Below, one piece after another: positions 8,977 to 17,194 of a stretch of DNA of 64,000 nt (the first letter of the stretch is position 1; the number at the start of each line of letters is the position of its first letter). This DNA is from Cellulomonas palmilytica (GTDB taxonomy: Bacteria > Actinomycetota > Actinomycetes > Actinomycetales > Cellulomonadaceae): NCBI RefSeq assembly GCF_021590045.1, contig NZ_CP062221.1, positions 124,001 to 188,000 of the forward strand, given 5' to 3'. The notes beneath the pieces are model-generated. The model saw only the letters and a list, made by a program, of their open reading frames with translations. It ran no database searches and was not told the origin of the DNA. The translations under genes and the position numbers were made by a program.

Positions 8977-10002
8977 GTGGTCACGACGCTGCGCGACGTC
9001 GCGCGAGCCGCCGGGGTCTCCCCCGCGACCGCCTCGCGCGCCCTGACGCACCCCGAGCTCGTCGCGCCCGGGCGCCGCGTGCTCGTCGAGCGCGCCGCCG
9101 CGGCGCTCGACTACCGCCCGAACCGCGCGGCCCGCGAGCTCGCGGGCGGCCGCACCGGCAACCTCGCGGTCGTCGTGCCCGACATCGCCAACCCGTTCTT
9201 CGCGGGCCTCGTCAAGGGCGTGCAGGCCCGCGCGCGCGAGCTCGGGTACGGCGTGTTCGTCGCGGACGCCGACGACGACCCGCGCCTCGAGGCCGAGCTC
9301 GTCGCGCAGGTCGGCGCACAGGCGGACGGCACGATCCTCGCCTCACCGCGGATGTCCGACGACGAGGTCGCGCGCCTGCCCGACGACCGGCCGTTCGTGC
9401 TGGTCAACCGACGCCACGACGCGCACGCGTCGGTGGTCGTCGACAACACCGACGGCATGCGGCAGGCCGTGCGGCACCTGCACGCGCTCGGGCACCGGCG
9501 CATCGGGTTCGCGGGCGGACCGGCCGGGTCGTGGTCGGACGCGCGGCGGCGCGACGGGCTCGAGGTCGCGGCGCACGGGCTGCACCGGCTCGAGGTGGTC
9601 GACCTCGGGGCGTTCCCCGCGACGACCGCGGGCGGCACCGCCGCGGCGGACGTGGTCGCCGCGACCGGGGTGACGGCGGTGCTCGCGCACAACGACCTCG
9701 TCGCGCTCGCGCTCCTGGACCGGCTGCGCACGCGCGGCATCCGCACGCCCGAGGACGTGTCGGTCGTCGGGCACGACGACACGGTCGCGGTGCTCGGCAG
9801 CCCGCGCCTGACGACGGTCGCCGTGCCGCTCGCCCGCCTGGGCCGCGCGGCGGTCGACCGCCTGCTCGACGACGACCCCGGCCCCGACGTCCCGCTGCCG
9901 GTCGAGCTCGTCGTGCGCGCCTCGACCGCACCGGCCACCGCAACGGCCGCCGCGCCCAGCACCGCGCCGGCCACCGCACCCACCCGAGAGGCCCTGTCGT
10001 GA
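8977..10002 (+). CDS. LacI-family regulator of the uronate genes
   Basis: 341 residues; HTH TLRDVARAAGVSPATASRAL at residues 4-23, then the sugar-sensing domain (NLAVVVPDIANPFFAGLVKG). The C-terminus trails off into an Ala/Thr/Pro repeat (TAPATATAAAPSTAPATAP). GTG start at 8977 with GAGGAGG six bases upstream. Its stop overlaps the GTG of uxuB (GTGA), so regulator and reductase are translationally coupled. The four operator-like sites just upstream and the one at 11518 suggest it controls uxaC, itself with uxuB, and the next operon. The inducer is probably a uronate or an aldonate intermediate. Confidence 0.87.
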   Translation: MVTTLRDVARAAGVSPATASRALTHPELVAPGRRVLVERAAAALDYRPNRAARELAGGRTGNLAVVVPDIANPFFAGLVKGVQARARELGYGVFVADADDDPRLEAELVAQVGAQADGTILASPRMSDDEVARLPDDRPFVLVNRRHDAHASVVVDNTDGMRQAVRHLHALGHRRIGFAGGPAGSWSDARRRDGLEVAAHGLHRLEVVDLGAFPATTAGGTAAADVVAATGVTAVLAHNDLVALALLDRLRTRGIRTPEDVSVVGHDDTVAVLGSPRLTTVAVPLARLGRAAVDRLLDDDPGPDVPLPVELVVRASTAPATATAAAPSTAPATAPTREALS

Positions 10003-11477
10003 CCGCACGCCTGTCCCGCCGCACGCTCGCCGACGCGCTCCCGCGCCCCGGCGTCAGCGGCCCGCCGCTCGTCCCCGCGCGCACGGGCGTCGTCCACCTG
10101 GGCCTGGGGGCGTTCCACCGCGCGCACCAGGCCGTGCTCACCGAGGACGCCGCGGCCGCGACGGACGACGACCGCTGGGGGATCCTCGGCGTCACGCAGC
10201 GCTCGGCGCGCGTCGTCGAGCAGGTCGCGCCGCAGGACGGGCTGTACGGCGTGCTGACGCTCGACCGCGACCGCGAGGACCTGCGCGTGGTCGCCGCGCT
10301 GCGCGAGGCCGTGTTCCCGGGTCCGCCCGGGTCGGGCACCGCGCGCGTGCTCGCCACGGTCGCGTCGTCGGACACGCACGTCGTGACGCTGACGGTCACG
10401 GAGAAGGGGTACCGCCTGGGTGCGGACGGGCGCGCGGACCTGTCCGACGAGGGCGTGCTCGCCGACCTCGCGGCGCTGCGCGGCCGCAGCGACGCCCCGG
10501 CACGCTCCGCCACGGGCCTGCTGGCGCGCGCGCTCGACCGGCGACGCCGCGCGGACGCCGGGCCGCTGACGGTGGTCTGCTGCGACAACCTGACGGGCAA
10601 CGGCGCCGTGCTCGCGGGCGTGGTCGACGACCTGCTCGCGGCGACCGGCGACGACGACCTGCGCGCGTGGGTCGCGGCGTCGGTGCGGTTCCCGTCGACG
10701 ATGGTCGACCGGATCGTCCCGGCGACGACCGCGGAGCACCGCGAGCGCGCGCAGCGGCTGCTCGGGCTGCGGGACGAGGCGCTCGTGGTGGGCGAGCCGT
10801 TCACGCAGTGGGTGGTCGAGGACGCGTTCGCCGGGCCGCGGCCCGCGTGGGAGAAGGCCGGCGCGACGCTCACCGCGGACGTGGAGCCGTACGAGCGCGC
10901 CAAGCTGCGGCTGCTCAATGCGACGCACTCGCTGCTCGCGTACGCGGGTGCGCTGCGCGGGCACGCGACGATCGCGCAGGCCGTCGAGGACGACGAGCTG
11001 CGCGCGTGGGCGACCGCGTTCACGGACACCGACGTGCTGCCGACGCTCGAGCCGCCGGACGGCGCGGACCTGGTCGCGTACCGGGACTCGCTGCTGCGCC
11101 GGTTCGCCAACCCGGCGACGGGGCACACCACCGTGCAGGTCGCGATGGACGGCTCGGTGAAGCTGCCGCAGCGGCTCCTGGGCACGGTGCGCGACCGGCT
11201 GGCCGCCGGCGCTGTGCCCGAGCACGCGGCGCTCGTCGTCGCGGCGTGGATGGCGTACGTGCGCGCGGCCTCGTCGGGCGCGCTCGTCGTCGCCGGACGC
11301 GAGGTGACGCTCGACGACCCGCTCGCGGCGGACCTCGCCGCCGCGGCCGCGGGGCCCGTCGAGGGGCTGGCCGACCGGCTGCTGCGCGTCGAGGCGGTGT
11401 TCGGCCCGGACCTCGGCGAGCACGCCGGTCTCCGGGCGGCCGTGGCCTCGGCACTGAGGTCCTTCCCCGTCCGCTGA
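9999..11477 (+). CDS. uxuB: D-fructuronate (mannonate) reductase
   Basis: 492-residue polyol-type long-chain dehydrogenase that reduces fructuronate to D-mannonate with NADH. GVVHLGLGAFHRAHQAV is the N-terminal dinucleotide-binding signature of the mannitol/UxuB family. CCDNLTGNG, STMVDRIVPAT, EPFTQWVVEDAF and KLRLLNATHSLLAY, the last holding the catalytic lysine-histidine region, match UxuB better than the tagaturonate reductase UxaB. GTG start at 9999 overlaps the lacI stop. Odd point: the matching mannonate dehydratase (uxuA) is not in the window, while altronate dehydratase (uxaA) is. A mannitol-like dehydrogenase is the alternative. Confidence 0.88.
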   Translation: MTARLSRRTLADALPRPGVSGPPLVPARTGVVHLGLGAFHRAHQAVLTEDAAAATDDDRWGILGVTQRSARVVEQVAPQDGLYGVLTLDRDREDLRVVAALREAVFPGPPGSGTARVLATVASSDTHVVTLTVTEKGYRLGADGRADLSDEGVLADLAALRGRSDAPARSATGLLARALDRRRRADAGPLTVVCCDNLTGNGAVLAGVVDDLLAATGDDDLRAWVAASVRFPSTMVDRIVPATTAEHRERAQRLLGLRDEALVVGEPFTQWVVEDAFAGPRPAWEKAGATLTADVEPYERAKLRLLNATHSLLAYAGALRGHATIAQAVEDDELRAWATAFTDTDVLPTLEPPDGADLVAYRDSLLRRFANPATGHTTVQVAMDGSVKLPQRLLGTVRDRLAAGAVPEHAALVVAAWMAYVRAASSGALVVAGREVTLDDPLAADLAAAAAGPVEGLADRLLRVEAVFGPDLGEHAGLRAAVASALRSFPVR

Positions 11478-11517
11478 CGCGGGAGGCGTTGACCGGGCGG
11501 TCGTCGTGCGGAACGAT

Positions 11518-11531
11518 GGAAAGCGCATTCC
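11518..11531. promoter_or_regulatory. LacI-type operator upstream of the Gfo/Idh operon
   Basis: GGAAAGCGCATTCC, a 14-base palindrome with one asymmetric pair. It lies in the 85-base gap between uxuB and the next gene, 32 bases before its TTG start. It shares the AAGCGCATTC core with the uxaC-lacI sites. Confidence 0.65.
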
Positions 11532-11562
11532 CTACTCGCCGTCGCCGCCCCGGAGGACCACG

Positions 11563-12726
11563 TTGACCACCCGCACCCTGCGCATCGCCATGAACGGCAT
11601 CACCGGCCGGATGGGCTACCGCCAGCACCTCGTCCGCTCGATCCTGCCGATCCGCGAGCAGGGCGGCCTCACGCTCCCCGACGGCACGCGCGTGCAGGTC
11701 GAGCCCGTGCTCGTCGGCCGCAACGCCGACAAGGTCGGCGAGATCGCACGCCGCCACGGCGTCGAGCGGTGGAGCACCGACCTGGACTCGCTCGTCGACG
11801 ACCCCGAGATCGACATCGTGTTCGACGCGTCCATGACGAGCCTGCGCGCCGCGACCCTCACCCGCGCCATGAAGGCCGGCAAGCACGTCTACACCGAGAA
11901 GCCCACCGCCGAGACGCTCGCCGAGGCCGTCGACCTGGCCCGGCTGCGCGAGGAGACCGGCGTCACCGCGGGCGTCGTGCACGACAAGCTCTACCTGCCT
12001 GGCCTGGTCAAGCTGCGCCGGCTCGTCGACGAGGGGTTCTTCGGGCGGGTCCTGTCGCTGCGCGGCGAGTTCGGGTACTGGGTGTTCGAGGGCGACCACC
12101 AGGGCGCGCAGCGCCCGTCGTGGAACTACCGCGCCGAGGACGGCGGCGGCATGACCACCGACATGTTCTGCCACTGGAACTACGTGCTCGAGGGCATCCT
12201 CGGCACGGTCCGCACCGTCACCGCGACCACCGTCACGCACATCCCCACGCGCTGGGACGAGCAGGGCCGCGTGTACGACGCGACCGCCGACGACGCCGCG
12301 TACGCGATCTTCGACGTCGTCACGCCCGGCGGCGACCCGGTCGTCGCGCAGATCAACTCCTCGTGGGCCGTGCGCGTGCACCGCGACGAGCTCGTCGAGT
12401 TCCAGGTCGACGGCACGCACGGCTCGGCCGTCGCGGGGCTGCGCCGCTGCGTCGCGCAGCACCGCGCGCACACCCCCAAGCCCGTGTGGAACCCGGACCT
12501 GCCCGTCACCGAGCCGTTCCGCGAGCAGTGGCTCGACGTGCCCGACAACGGCGACCTCGACAACGGCTTCAAGCTGCAGTGGGAGGAGTTCCTCGCGGAC
12601 GTCGCGTCGGGCCGCCCGCACCGGTACGACCTGCTGTCCGCGGCGCGCGGCGTACAGCTCGCGTCGCTCGGCCTGCGGTCGTCGGCCGAGGGGCGCCGGC
12701 TCGACGTCCCGGAGATCGTCCTGTGA
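11563..12726 (+). CDS. Gfo/Idh/MocA-family oxidoreductase
   Basis: 387 residues. The N-terminal Rossmann region begins RIAMNGITGRMGYRQHLVRS. The family Glu-Lys-Pro is seen in HVYTEKPTAETLAEA, and a C-terminal substrate domain contains GGGMTTDMFCHWNYVLEG with the expected metal- or proton-relay histidine. The start is a rare TTG at 11563, chosen because CGGAGGACC lies just upstream and the ATG-proximal frame to 11506 would swallow the operator. Its stop overlaps the start of the TIM-barrel gene. It probably oxidises or reduces a sugar or inositol derivative feeding the uronate route; the substrate is unknown. Confidence 0.83.
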   Translation: MTTRTLRIAMNGITGRMGYRQHLVRSILPIREQGGLTLPDGTRVQVEPVLVGRNADKVGEIARRHGVERWSTDLDSLVDDPEIDIVFDASMTSLRAATLTRAMKAGKHVYTEKPTAETLAEAVDLARLREETGVTAGVVHDKLYLPGLVKLRRLVDEGFFGRVLSLRGEFGYWVFEGDHQGAQRPSWNYRAEDGGGMTTDMFCHWNYVLEGILGTVRTVTATTVTHIPTRWDEQGRVYDATADDAAYAIFDVVTPGGDPVVAQINSSWAVRVHRDELVEFQVDGTHGSAVAGLRRCVAQHRAHTPKPVWNPDLPVTEPFREQWLDVPDNGDLDNGFKLQWEEFLADVASGRPHRYDLLSAARGVQLASLGLRSSAEGRRLDVPEIVL

Positions 12727-13631
12727 GCACCGACGCGGCTCCCGACCTCTCGCGCCTGTCCCTCAACACCGCGACGACGAAGCGGTGGACGCTCGCGGAG
12801 GCGGTCGCCGGGGCCGCGCGCGCCGGGCTCGGGGCCGTCGGGCTGTGGCGCGACCGCGTCGACGAGATCGGCGCGGAGCGCGCCGCGAAGATCGTCGCCG
12901 ACGCGGGCCTGCGGGTCTCGTCGCTGTGCCGCGGGGGCTTCCTCACGGCCGACGACGAGCGCGGGCGACGCGGGGCGCTCGACGACAACCGCCGCGCCGT
13001 CGAGCAGGCCGCGACGCTCGGCACGCGCGAGCTCGTCATGGTCGTCGGCGGCCTGACCGCCGCCCCCGGACCCGAGGCCGCCGCGTCCCCGTACCCCGCG
13101 GGCGCCGCCGCCGACCCGGCGCGCGACCTCGTCGCGACCCGCGCGCGCGTCGCCGACCGCATCGCCGAGCTCGCACCGTTCGCCGCCGAGCACGGCGTGC
13201 GGCTCGTGCTCGAGCCCCTGCACCCGCTGTTCGCCGCGGACCGCGCGGTCATCAGCACGCTCGGCCAGGCGCTCGACCTCGCGGCACCGTTCGACCCCGC
13301 GGTCGTCGGGGTCGTCGTCGACACCTACCACGTGTGGTGGGACCCGGACCTGGCGCGACAGGTCGCCCGCGCCGGGGCGCAGGGGCGGCTCGCGGGGTAC
13401 CAGGTGTGCGACTGGGTGCTGCCGCTGTCCCCGACCGCGCTGCGCTCCCGCGGGCACGTGGGCGACGGGTACGTCGACTTCGCCGCGATCACGTCCTGGG
13501 TGCGCGACGCCGGGTACACCGGCGACGTCGAGGTCGAGATCTTCGCCGAGACGGTGTGGGACGCACCCGGCGACGAGACCGTCGCGACGCTCGTCGAGCG
13601 CTACGTGCGGCACGTGCTCCCCTACGTGTAG
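12723..13631 (+). CDS. Sugar phosphate isomerase/epimerase, TIM barrel
   Basis: 302 residues of the xylose-isomerase-like (AP endonuclease 2) TIM-barrel family. Glutamates and histidines of the metal site are visible in RLVLEPLHPLF, VVVDTYHVWWDPDL, RGHVGDGYVDF and DVEVEIFAETVW. GTG start at 12723 overlaps the stop of the Gfo/Idh gene (GTGA), a pairing often seen when an oxidised sugar is isomerised or epimerised by the second enzyme. Related proteins act as hydroxypyruvate isomerases, 2-keto-myo-inositol dehydratases or ketose epimerases; I cannot choose between these. Confidence 0.83.
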   Translation: MSTDAAPDLSRLSLNTATTKRWTLAEAVAGAARAGLGAVGLWRDRVDEIGAERAAKIVADAGLRVSSLCRGGFLTADDERGRRGALDDNRRAVEQAATLGTRELVMVVGGLTAAPGPEAAASPYPAGAAADPARDLVATRARVADRIAELAPFAAEHGVRLVLEPLHPLFAADRAVISTLGQALDLAAPFDPAVVGVVVDTYHVWWDPDLARQVARAGAQGRLAGYQVCDWVLPLSPTALRSRGHVGDGYVDFAAITSWVRDAGYTGDVEVEIFAETVWDAPGDETVATLVERYVRHVLPYV

Positions 13632-13780
13632 CGGAAGGGGCCCATATCAACCCCAGGGGCGACTCGTCGACCATCTCACCTGCCGCAGCCGGTACGGGCG
13701 TCCTGGCGGTGCGACGTGACCTCGTCGTCGACGGCCCGGACGGCCACGACCGCCGACGACATCCTCGCGAGAGCCGACCG

Positions 13781-14509
13781 TCAGACGACCTCAGAGACGA
13801 CCCGCTGGACGCCGAGGCTCGCGAGGACTCGCTCCCGGGCTCCACGGCGCGGTCCCGTGTCGCACATCAGCCGGCCTTCGGTGAGCACGACGACGCGGTC
13901 CGCCAGCGCGAGGGCCTCGTCGACGTCGTGCGTGACCAGGACCGTCGCGACCGGGCGGGCCGCGCGCACCTCGCGCACGAGCGCGTGCGCCTCGCGGCGG
14001 GTCAACGCGTCGAGCGCCGCGAACGGCTCGTCGAGCAGCAGCAGGTCCGGGTCGCGCGCGAGCGCGCGGGCCAGCGCGACGCGCTGCGCCTGACCCCCGC
14101 TGAGCGTGCCCGCACGCTGGTCCGCCACGTCCGCGAGACCGACCCGCGCGAGCGCCGCCACCGCACGCGGGCGGTCGGCGCGGCGCACGGGTGCGTCCGC
14201 GAGCAGCACCGTGCGCCACGTGCGCTCCCACGGCAGCAGGCGCGGCTCCTGGAACACCACGCCGACCCGCTCGGGGCGCACGAGGACGTCGGCGTGCGCA
14301 GCACCGTCCAGCCCGGCGAGCACCCGCAGCAGCGTCGACTTGCCGCACCCGCTGCGCCCGACGACCGCCACGAGCTCGTCGGCGCCGACGTCGAGGTCCA
14401 GCCCCGCGAGCACGGGCGGCGCGCCGTCCGCGAACACGCGGTGCAGCCCCCGTACCCGGACCGCCGCAGGCGCCCGCGACACGGCCCGGTCCCGGGTCGG
14501 CACGGTCAC
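13781..14509 (-). CDS. ABC transporter ATPase (second importer of the TPP-controlled operon)
   Basis: 242-residue nitrate/taurine/SsuB-type ATPase. Walker A GRSGCGKST, signature LSGGQAQRVALARAL, Walker B LLLLDEPFAALD and the switch histidine in LVTHDVDEAL are all intact. GTG start at 14509 overlaps the binding-protein stop (GTGA). It is the last gene of the six-gene leftward operon. Together with the permease at 15504 and the binding protein at 14506 it makes a complete second importer. No terminator hairpin is obvious in the 149 bases between its stop and the convergent TIM-barrel gene. Confidence 0.9.
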   Translation of the reverse strand: MTVPTRDRAVSRAPAAVRVRGLHRVFADGAPPVLAGLDLDVGADELVAVVGRSGCGKSTLLRVLAGLDGAAHADVLVRPERVGVVFQEPRLLPWERTWRTVLLADAPVRRADRPRAVAALARVGLADVADQRAGTLSGGQAQRVALARALARDPDLLLLDEPFAALDALTRREAHALVREVRAARPVATVLVTHDVDEALALADRVVVLTEGRLMCDTGPRRGARERVLASLGVQRVVSEVV

Positions 14510-15507
14510 CCGCGCACGTCGTGCCACGCGCGCGACACGTCGACCGGCTCCGCGAGCAGCCCCTCCTCGACGTACAGCTCGGCGACGCGCGCGAGCTCGG
14601 CCGCGAGGTCCTCGTCGGCGTACGCGAGCCGCGGCGTCGCCAGCGCGGTGAGCCCCGCGACGACCGCGTCCGACGCGCCCGCGTCCCGGTAGGCGTCCGC
14701 GAGCGGCGCGGGGTCGGCGGCGAGCGCGTCGGCCTCGGCCGCGAGCGCGTCCACGACCGCGCGCACCACGTCCGGGTGCGCGTCGACGAAGTCCCGCCGC
14801 GCGACGTGCACGCTCGCGTTGTCGGAGCCCAGGTCCCGCGCGAGCGCGACCGTGCGCGCGCCGTCGACCTGCGCACCCACGAGGTACTGGTCCCACGTCG
14901 CCCACGCGTCGACCTTGCCCGCCGCGAACGCCGCCGCCGCGTCCGGCGGGGCCAGGTAGACGGTCTCGACGTCGTCCGGCGTGAGGCCCGCGCGGCGCAG
15001 AGCGAGGCGCAGCAGGTACTCCCCCGTGCCGCCCTGGTTGACCGCGACGGAGTGCCCCGCGAGGTCGCCGACGTCCGCGATGCCGCTGGCGGGCGTCGCG
15101 ACGATGCCCTGCGTGTCGCCGTCGGTGCGCTCCACCGCGACGACGACGAGGTCCGGGTCGCCCGCGAGCGCCGCGACGACGGCCGTGGTCGAGCCCGACG
15201 TGACGTCGACCCGGCCCGCGGCCATCGCCTCCGCCGCGGGGGCGAACGCCGCGAACGGCTCGGTGGTCTCGGCCCGCGCGCCGACGCTCGCGACGGCCTC
15301 GTCGAGCGTGCGGTCGCCGGCCGCGAGCGTCAGGAGGTTCTGCGTCGTGAGGACGCCCACGCGCACGGGCACGTCGGGCGGCGCGGTCGTCGTGGTGCTG
15401 TCCGCGGTCGCGGCGCACCCGGCGAGGGCGGCCGCGAGCGCGAGCGCGGCGAGGGCGCGAGGTCGGACGCGGGTCAGGGGGGATCGGGTCAGGCGTGCTC
15501 GGGTCAT
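14506..15507 (-). CDS. Substrate-binding lipoprotein, SsuA/NMT1-like
   Basis: 333 residues. Lipoprotein signal peptide ALAALALAAALAGCAAT with lipobox LAGC. The mature part starts VRVGVLTTQNLLTLAAG and holds DVTSGSTTAVVAAL and GQGGTGEY-like ligand loops (AVNQGGTGEYLLR) and WATWDQYLVGAQ, matching the aliphatic sulfonate/taurine and NMT1-like binding proteins. ATG at 15507 overlaps the permease stop (ATGA). By family it could bind sulfonates, but its place in a TPP-riboswitch operon argues for a thiamine precursor. The ligand is open. Confidence 0.85.
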   Translation of the reverse strand: MTRARLTRSPLTRVRPRALAALALAAALAGCAATADSTTTTAPPDVPVRVGVLTTQNLLTLAAGDRTLDEAVASVGARAETTEPFAAFAPAAEAMAAGRVDVTSGSTTAVVAALAGDPDLVVVAVERTDGDTQGIVATPASGIADVGDLAGHSVAVNQGGTGEYLLRLALRRAGLTPDDVETVYLAPPDAAAAFAAGKVDAWATWDQYLVGAQVDGARTVALARDLGSDNASVHVARRDFVDAHPDVVRAVVDALAAEADALAADPAPLADAYRDAGASDAVVAGLTALATPRLAYADEDLAAELARVAELYVEEGLLAEPVDVSRAWHDVRG

Positions 15508-16343
15508 GGGTGCTGGGCTCCAGGGGTGACGGACGCGAGGGTCGGGGTGGACGTGGTCGGGGTCGTGGGCGTGGCGGACGGATGGCGCCCGACGACGGGC
15601 GGCGGCTGCAGGAGGCGTTCGAGCGCGCGGACCAGGGCGTCGGTGACCAGGCCGAGCGCCGCGTAGACGAGCACGCACAGCAGGACGACGTCCGTGCGCG
15701 CGTACGTCCGCGCGTCGGTGAGCAGCGCGCCCACGCCCTCGGCGGCGTTGACGCTCTCGGCGACGACGAGCGCGACCCACGCGGTGCCGAGCGCGAGGCG
15801 CAGCCCGACGAGCACGGCAGGCAGCGCCGCGGGGAGCAGCACGCGCGTCGCGGTGCGACGCCGGCCCAGGCCGTAGGCCGCGGCGAGCTCGCGCAGCCGC
15901 GGGTCGACGCCGCGCACGCCGCCGACGGTCGCGAGGTACGTCGGGACGAGCGCGGCGACCGCGACGAGCAGCACCTTGGGCGGCTCACCGAGACCGACCC
16001 AGACGACGAGCAACGGTGTGACCGCCGTGAACGGCACGGCCCGGACGGCCTGCAGGGGCCGGTCGACGACGTCGTGCGCGATCCCCGACAGCCCCGCGAG
16101 CAGCCCGAGCAGCAGCCCGACCGCGACACCCGCTCCCGCACCGACGGCCACGCGCGTGCCGCTCACCGCGAGCGCGGCGGGCAGCGAACCGTCCGCGACC
16201 AGGTCCCACGCGGCCCGGAGCACCGCACCCGGCGCGGGCAGGACGTGCGGGTCGAGCCGCCCGCTCGCACCGACGACCGCCCAGGCGGCGAGCAGACCGA
16301 CCGTGCTGAGCCACGGCCGCCACGCGCCCGGGGGCCGCGTCAC
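15504..16343 (-). CDS. ABC transporter permease (second importer)
   Basis: 279-residue BPD-type permease with about six membrane spans, starting with WLSTVGLLAAWAVVGASG. The EAA-loop region ELAAAYGLGRRRTATRVLLPAALPAVLVGLRLALG contacts the ATPase. Nearest family is SsuC/TauC/ThiX. GTG at 16343 overlaps the stop of the first ATPase; its own stop overlaps the next binding-protein ATG. The C-terminus ends in a Thr/Pro-rich tail (PSATPTTPTTSTPTLASVTP), unusual for a permease and probably cytoplasmic. Confidence 0.88.
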   Translation of the reverse strand: MTRPPGAWRPWLSTVGLLAAWAVVGASGRLDPHVLPAPGAVLRAAWDLVADGSLPAALAVSGTRVAVGAGAGVAVGLLLGLLAGLSGIAHDVVDRPLQAVRAVPFTAVTPLLVVWVGLGEPPKVLLVAVAALVPTYLATVGGVRGVDPRLRELAAAYGLGRRRTATRVLLPAALPAVLVGLRLALGTAWVALVVAESVNAAEGVGALLTDARTYARTDVVLLCVLVYAALGLVTDALVRALERLLQPPPVVGRHPSATPTTPTTSTPTLASVTPGAQHP

Positions 16344-17194
16344 GAGAGCGCCGCGCGCTCGTCGGACACACGGTCGTCGGGCACGCGCCCGTCGGACACA
16401 GGGTCGTCGGACACGCGGTCGTCGGGCACGCGGTCGTCGGACACACGGTCGGCGCCCACGCCGAGGCCGGCGAGGACCGTGCGCGTGACGCGCTCGTCGG
16501 GGACGCCGGGCGTGCGCGGGCGCGGGTCGTCGACCGCGATCTCCTGCGCGACGACCGCGGGGCGGCCGGACAGGCGCACCACGCGGTCGCCGAGCGTGAC
16601 GGCCTCCCCCACGTCGTGCGTGACGAGCAGCCCGGTCCACCGGTGCGCGGCCCACGTCGCGGCGAGCCACAGCTGCGCGTCGAGGCGGGTGAGCGCGTCG
16701 AGCGCGCCGAACGGCTCGTCGAGGAGCACGACGTCCCGGCCCTGCAGCACGGTGCGGGCGAGCGCGGCGCGTTGCCGCATCCCGCCGGACAGCTCGTCGG
16801 GCCGCGCGTCCGCAAAGGACTCCAACCCGAACTCGGCGAGCACGTCGCGGGCGCGGGCGCGCGCGTCACGTCGTCGCACGCCCTGCACGCGCAGGCCGAG
16901 CGCGACGTTGTCGCACACGGTGTGCCAGGCGAACAGGTGGTCCTGCTGCGGCATGAAGGCGGTGCGCGCGGGCGTGCCGGTCACGTCGAGCCCGCCGACG
17001 AGCACGCGGCCCCGGTCGGGTCGCAGCAGTCCCGCGACGACCGACAGCAGCGTGCTCTTGCCGCACCCGCTGGGCCCGACGACGCACACGAGCTCGCCCG
17101 GTCGCACGCGCAGGTCGACGCCGCCGAGCACCGGCAGCGGACCGCGCGCGCCGGGGCGCGCGACGTGCACGTCGCGGACCTCGAGCTCACGCAC
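16340..17194 (-). CDS. thiZ: ABC transporter ATPase with acidic repeat tail (ThiZ-like)
   Basis: 284 residues. Walker A GPSGCGKST, signature LSGGMRQRAALART, Walker B VVLLDEPFGALD and switch LLVTHDVGEA are complete by about residue 250. The last 35 residues are a near-perfect five-residue repeat of the form RVSDD/RVPDD, encoded by tandem 15-base units at about 16358-16452, which normal ThiZ/SsuB ATPases do not have. GTG start at 17194 overlaps the permease stop by eight bases. With the upstream permease and ThiY-like protein it forms the first importer of the operon, probably for the thiamine pyrimidine HMP or a derivative. Confidence 0.85.
   Translation of the reverse strand: MRELEVRDVHVARPGARGPLPVLGGVDLRVRPGELVCVVGPSGCGKSTLLSVVAGLLRPDRGRVLVGGLDVTGTPARTAFMPQQDHLFAWHTVCDNVALGLRVQGVRRRDARARARDVLAEFGLESFADARPDELSGGMRQRAALARTVLQGRDVVLLDEPFGALDALTRLDAQLWLAATWAAHRWTGLLVTHDVGEAVTLGDRVVRLSGRPAVVAQEIAVDDPRPRTPGVPDERVTRTVLAGLGVGADRVSDDRVPDDRVSDDPVSDGRVPDDRVSDERAALS
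16358..16452. repeat. 15-base tandem repeat inside the ATPase gene
   Basis: About six copies of a 15-base unit (consensus on the + strand GTCGTCGGACACGCG). They encode the RVSDD/RVPDD pentapeptide repeat at the C-terminus of the first ATPase. In-frame period means copy number can change without a frameshift. Confidence 0.85.

Noticed and set aside
13632..13780. Terminator between the TIM-barrel gene and the ABC operon
   Set aside because: No inverted repeat longer than six bases found in the 149-base convergent gap.
16358..16452. Possible CRISPR array
   Set aside because: Tandem 15-base units without spacers, inside a coding frame.
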